Assembly (NCBI GenBank): GCA_018263655.1
Contig: JAANWY010000054.1
Span: 1-15,188, forward strand
Reading direction: 5' to 3'
Length of the DNA: 15,188 nucleotides
Source: Anaerolineales bacterium
GTDB lineage: Bacteria; Chloroflexota; Anaerolineae; Epilineales; JAANWY01
This document shows, in pieces, positions 14,875 to 15,188 of the stretch. The translations under genes and the position numbers were made by a program. How positions within the stretch are numbered: the stretch's first letter is position 1; the number at the start of each line of letters is the position of its first letter. The notes under the pieces are model-generated. The model was not told the DNA's origin. It made no database searches and worked only from the letters and a program-made list of their open reading frames with translations.

Positions 14875-14877
14875 ACC

Positions 14878-15188
14878 ATGTAGAGCGAAATGATATTTCG
14901 TTCAGATCGATTAACCAAATCGATCTACATGTCGAACGAAATGGCGTTTCGCCTGATCGATTAACCAAATCGATCTACATGTAGAACGAAATGGTATTTC
15001 GTTCAGATCGATTAGCCAAATCGATGTACATGTAGAACGAAATGGCGTTTCGCCTGATCGATTAACCAAATCGATCTACATGTAGAACGAAATGGTATTT
15101 CGTTCAGATCGATTAGCCAAATCGATCTACATGTAGAACGAAATGGCGTTTCGCCTGATCGATTAACCAAATCGATCTACATGTCGAA
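14878..15188. repeat. Tandem array of alternating 51/50-bp palindromic units, continues past window
   Basis: Units begin at 14878 (51 bp, type A), 14929 (50, B), 14979 (51, A), 15030 (50, B), 15080 (51, A), 15131 (50, B), and a seventh starts at 15181. Every unit has a junction palindrome CTACATGTAG (mutated to CTACATGTCG at two junctions) and a hairpin of GATCGATT and AATCGATC arms around a 5-nt loop. Type A also has GAACGAAAT pairing with ATTTCGTTC; type B instead has GGCG pairing with CGCC around TTT. Most units contain two GATC and two ATCGAT sites. There are no unique spacers and no credible reading frame. Confidence 0.95.

Noticed and set aside
14878..15188. CRISPR array
   Set aside because: The regular 50/51-bp period is a head-to-tail repeat with no unique spacers; differences between units are two recurring types and single changes. 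No cas genes are present.

Overview
The window looks like a chromosomal segment of a high-GC bacterium, most probably a Chloroflexota member (Anaerolineae/Caldilineae/Ardenticatenia-like). This rests on the gene content (an ABC-2 export operon with large extracytoplasmic partners, an EF-G-like paralogue, DUF362, MEMO1/AMMECR1), on a strong excess of the hexamer GCCGGC, and on many dispersed short repeats of the kind common in those genomes. The taxonomic call is an inference; no rRNA or marker phylogeny is available here.

Layout. (1) 1-6024, minus strand: a gene cluster read right to left. It starts with a secreted/membrane protein containing a glutamine-amidotransferase-like fold (3583-6024), followed by a repeat-filled gap, an ABC ATPase (2412-3344), an ABC-2 type permease (1185-2405) and a membrane-anchored coiled-coil protein that runs off the left edge (1-1182). 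The last three are packed with 2-6 bp gaps. (2) 6025-6828: about 800 bp without a convincing gene, holding three different inverted-repeat elements and a clear sigma-70-type promoter. One element, with an 8-bp target duplication, sits between that promoter and the next gene. (3) 6829-10123, plus strand: an EF-G-like GTPase and a DUF362 protein 4 bp apart. (4) 10132-11539, minus strand: amrB (MEMO1 family) and amrA (AMMECR1 family), overlapping by 17 bp, convergent with DUF362, with a good promoter upstream. (5) 11540-12003: intergenic, filled by a second copy of one of the inverted-repeat elements, itself split by a different miniature element. (6) 12004-14799, minus strand: a complete single-chain type IIL (MmeI-like) restriction-modification enzyme with its own promoter. 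(7) 14878-15188: a tandem array of alternating 51/50-bp units made almost entirely of palindromes, starting 3 bp upstream of the restriction gene's -35 box and running off the right edge.

The most unusual signals are non-coding: the alternating palindromic array beside the R-M gene; two copies of an inverted-repeat element whose 68-bp cores lie in opposite orientation between flanks of the same orientation, bracketing the EF-G-like/DUF362/amrA/amrB block; an IS66-like miniature element inserted near the predicted transcription start of the EF-G-like gene; and repeat DNA that has become coding sequence in two genes of the ABC cluster and the end of a third. The R-M gene also has a lower-GC central/recognition segment, suggesting exchange of its specificity region.
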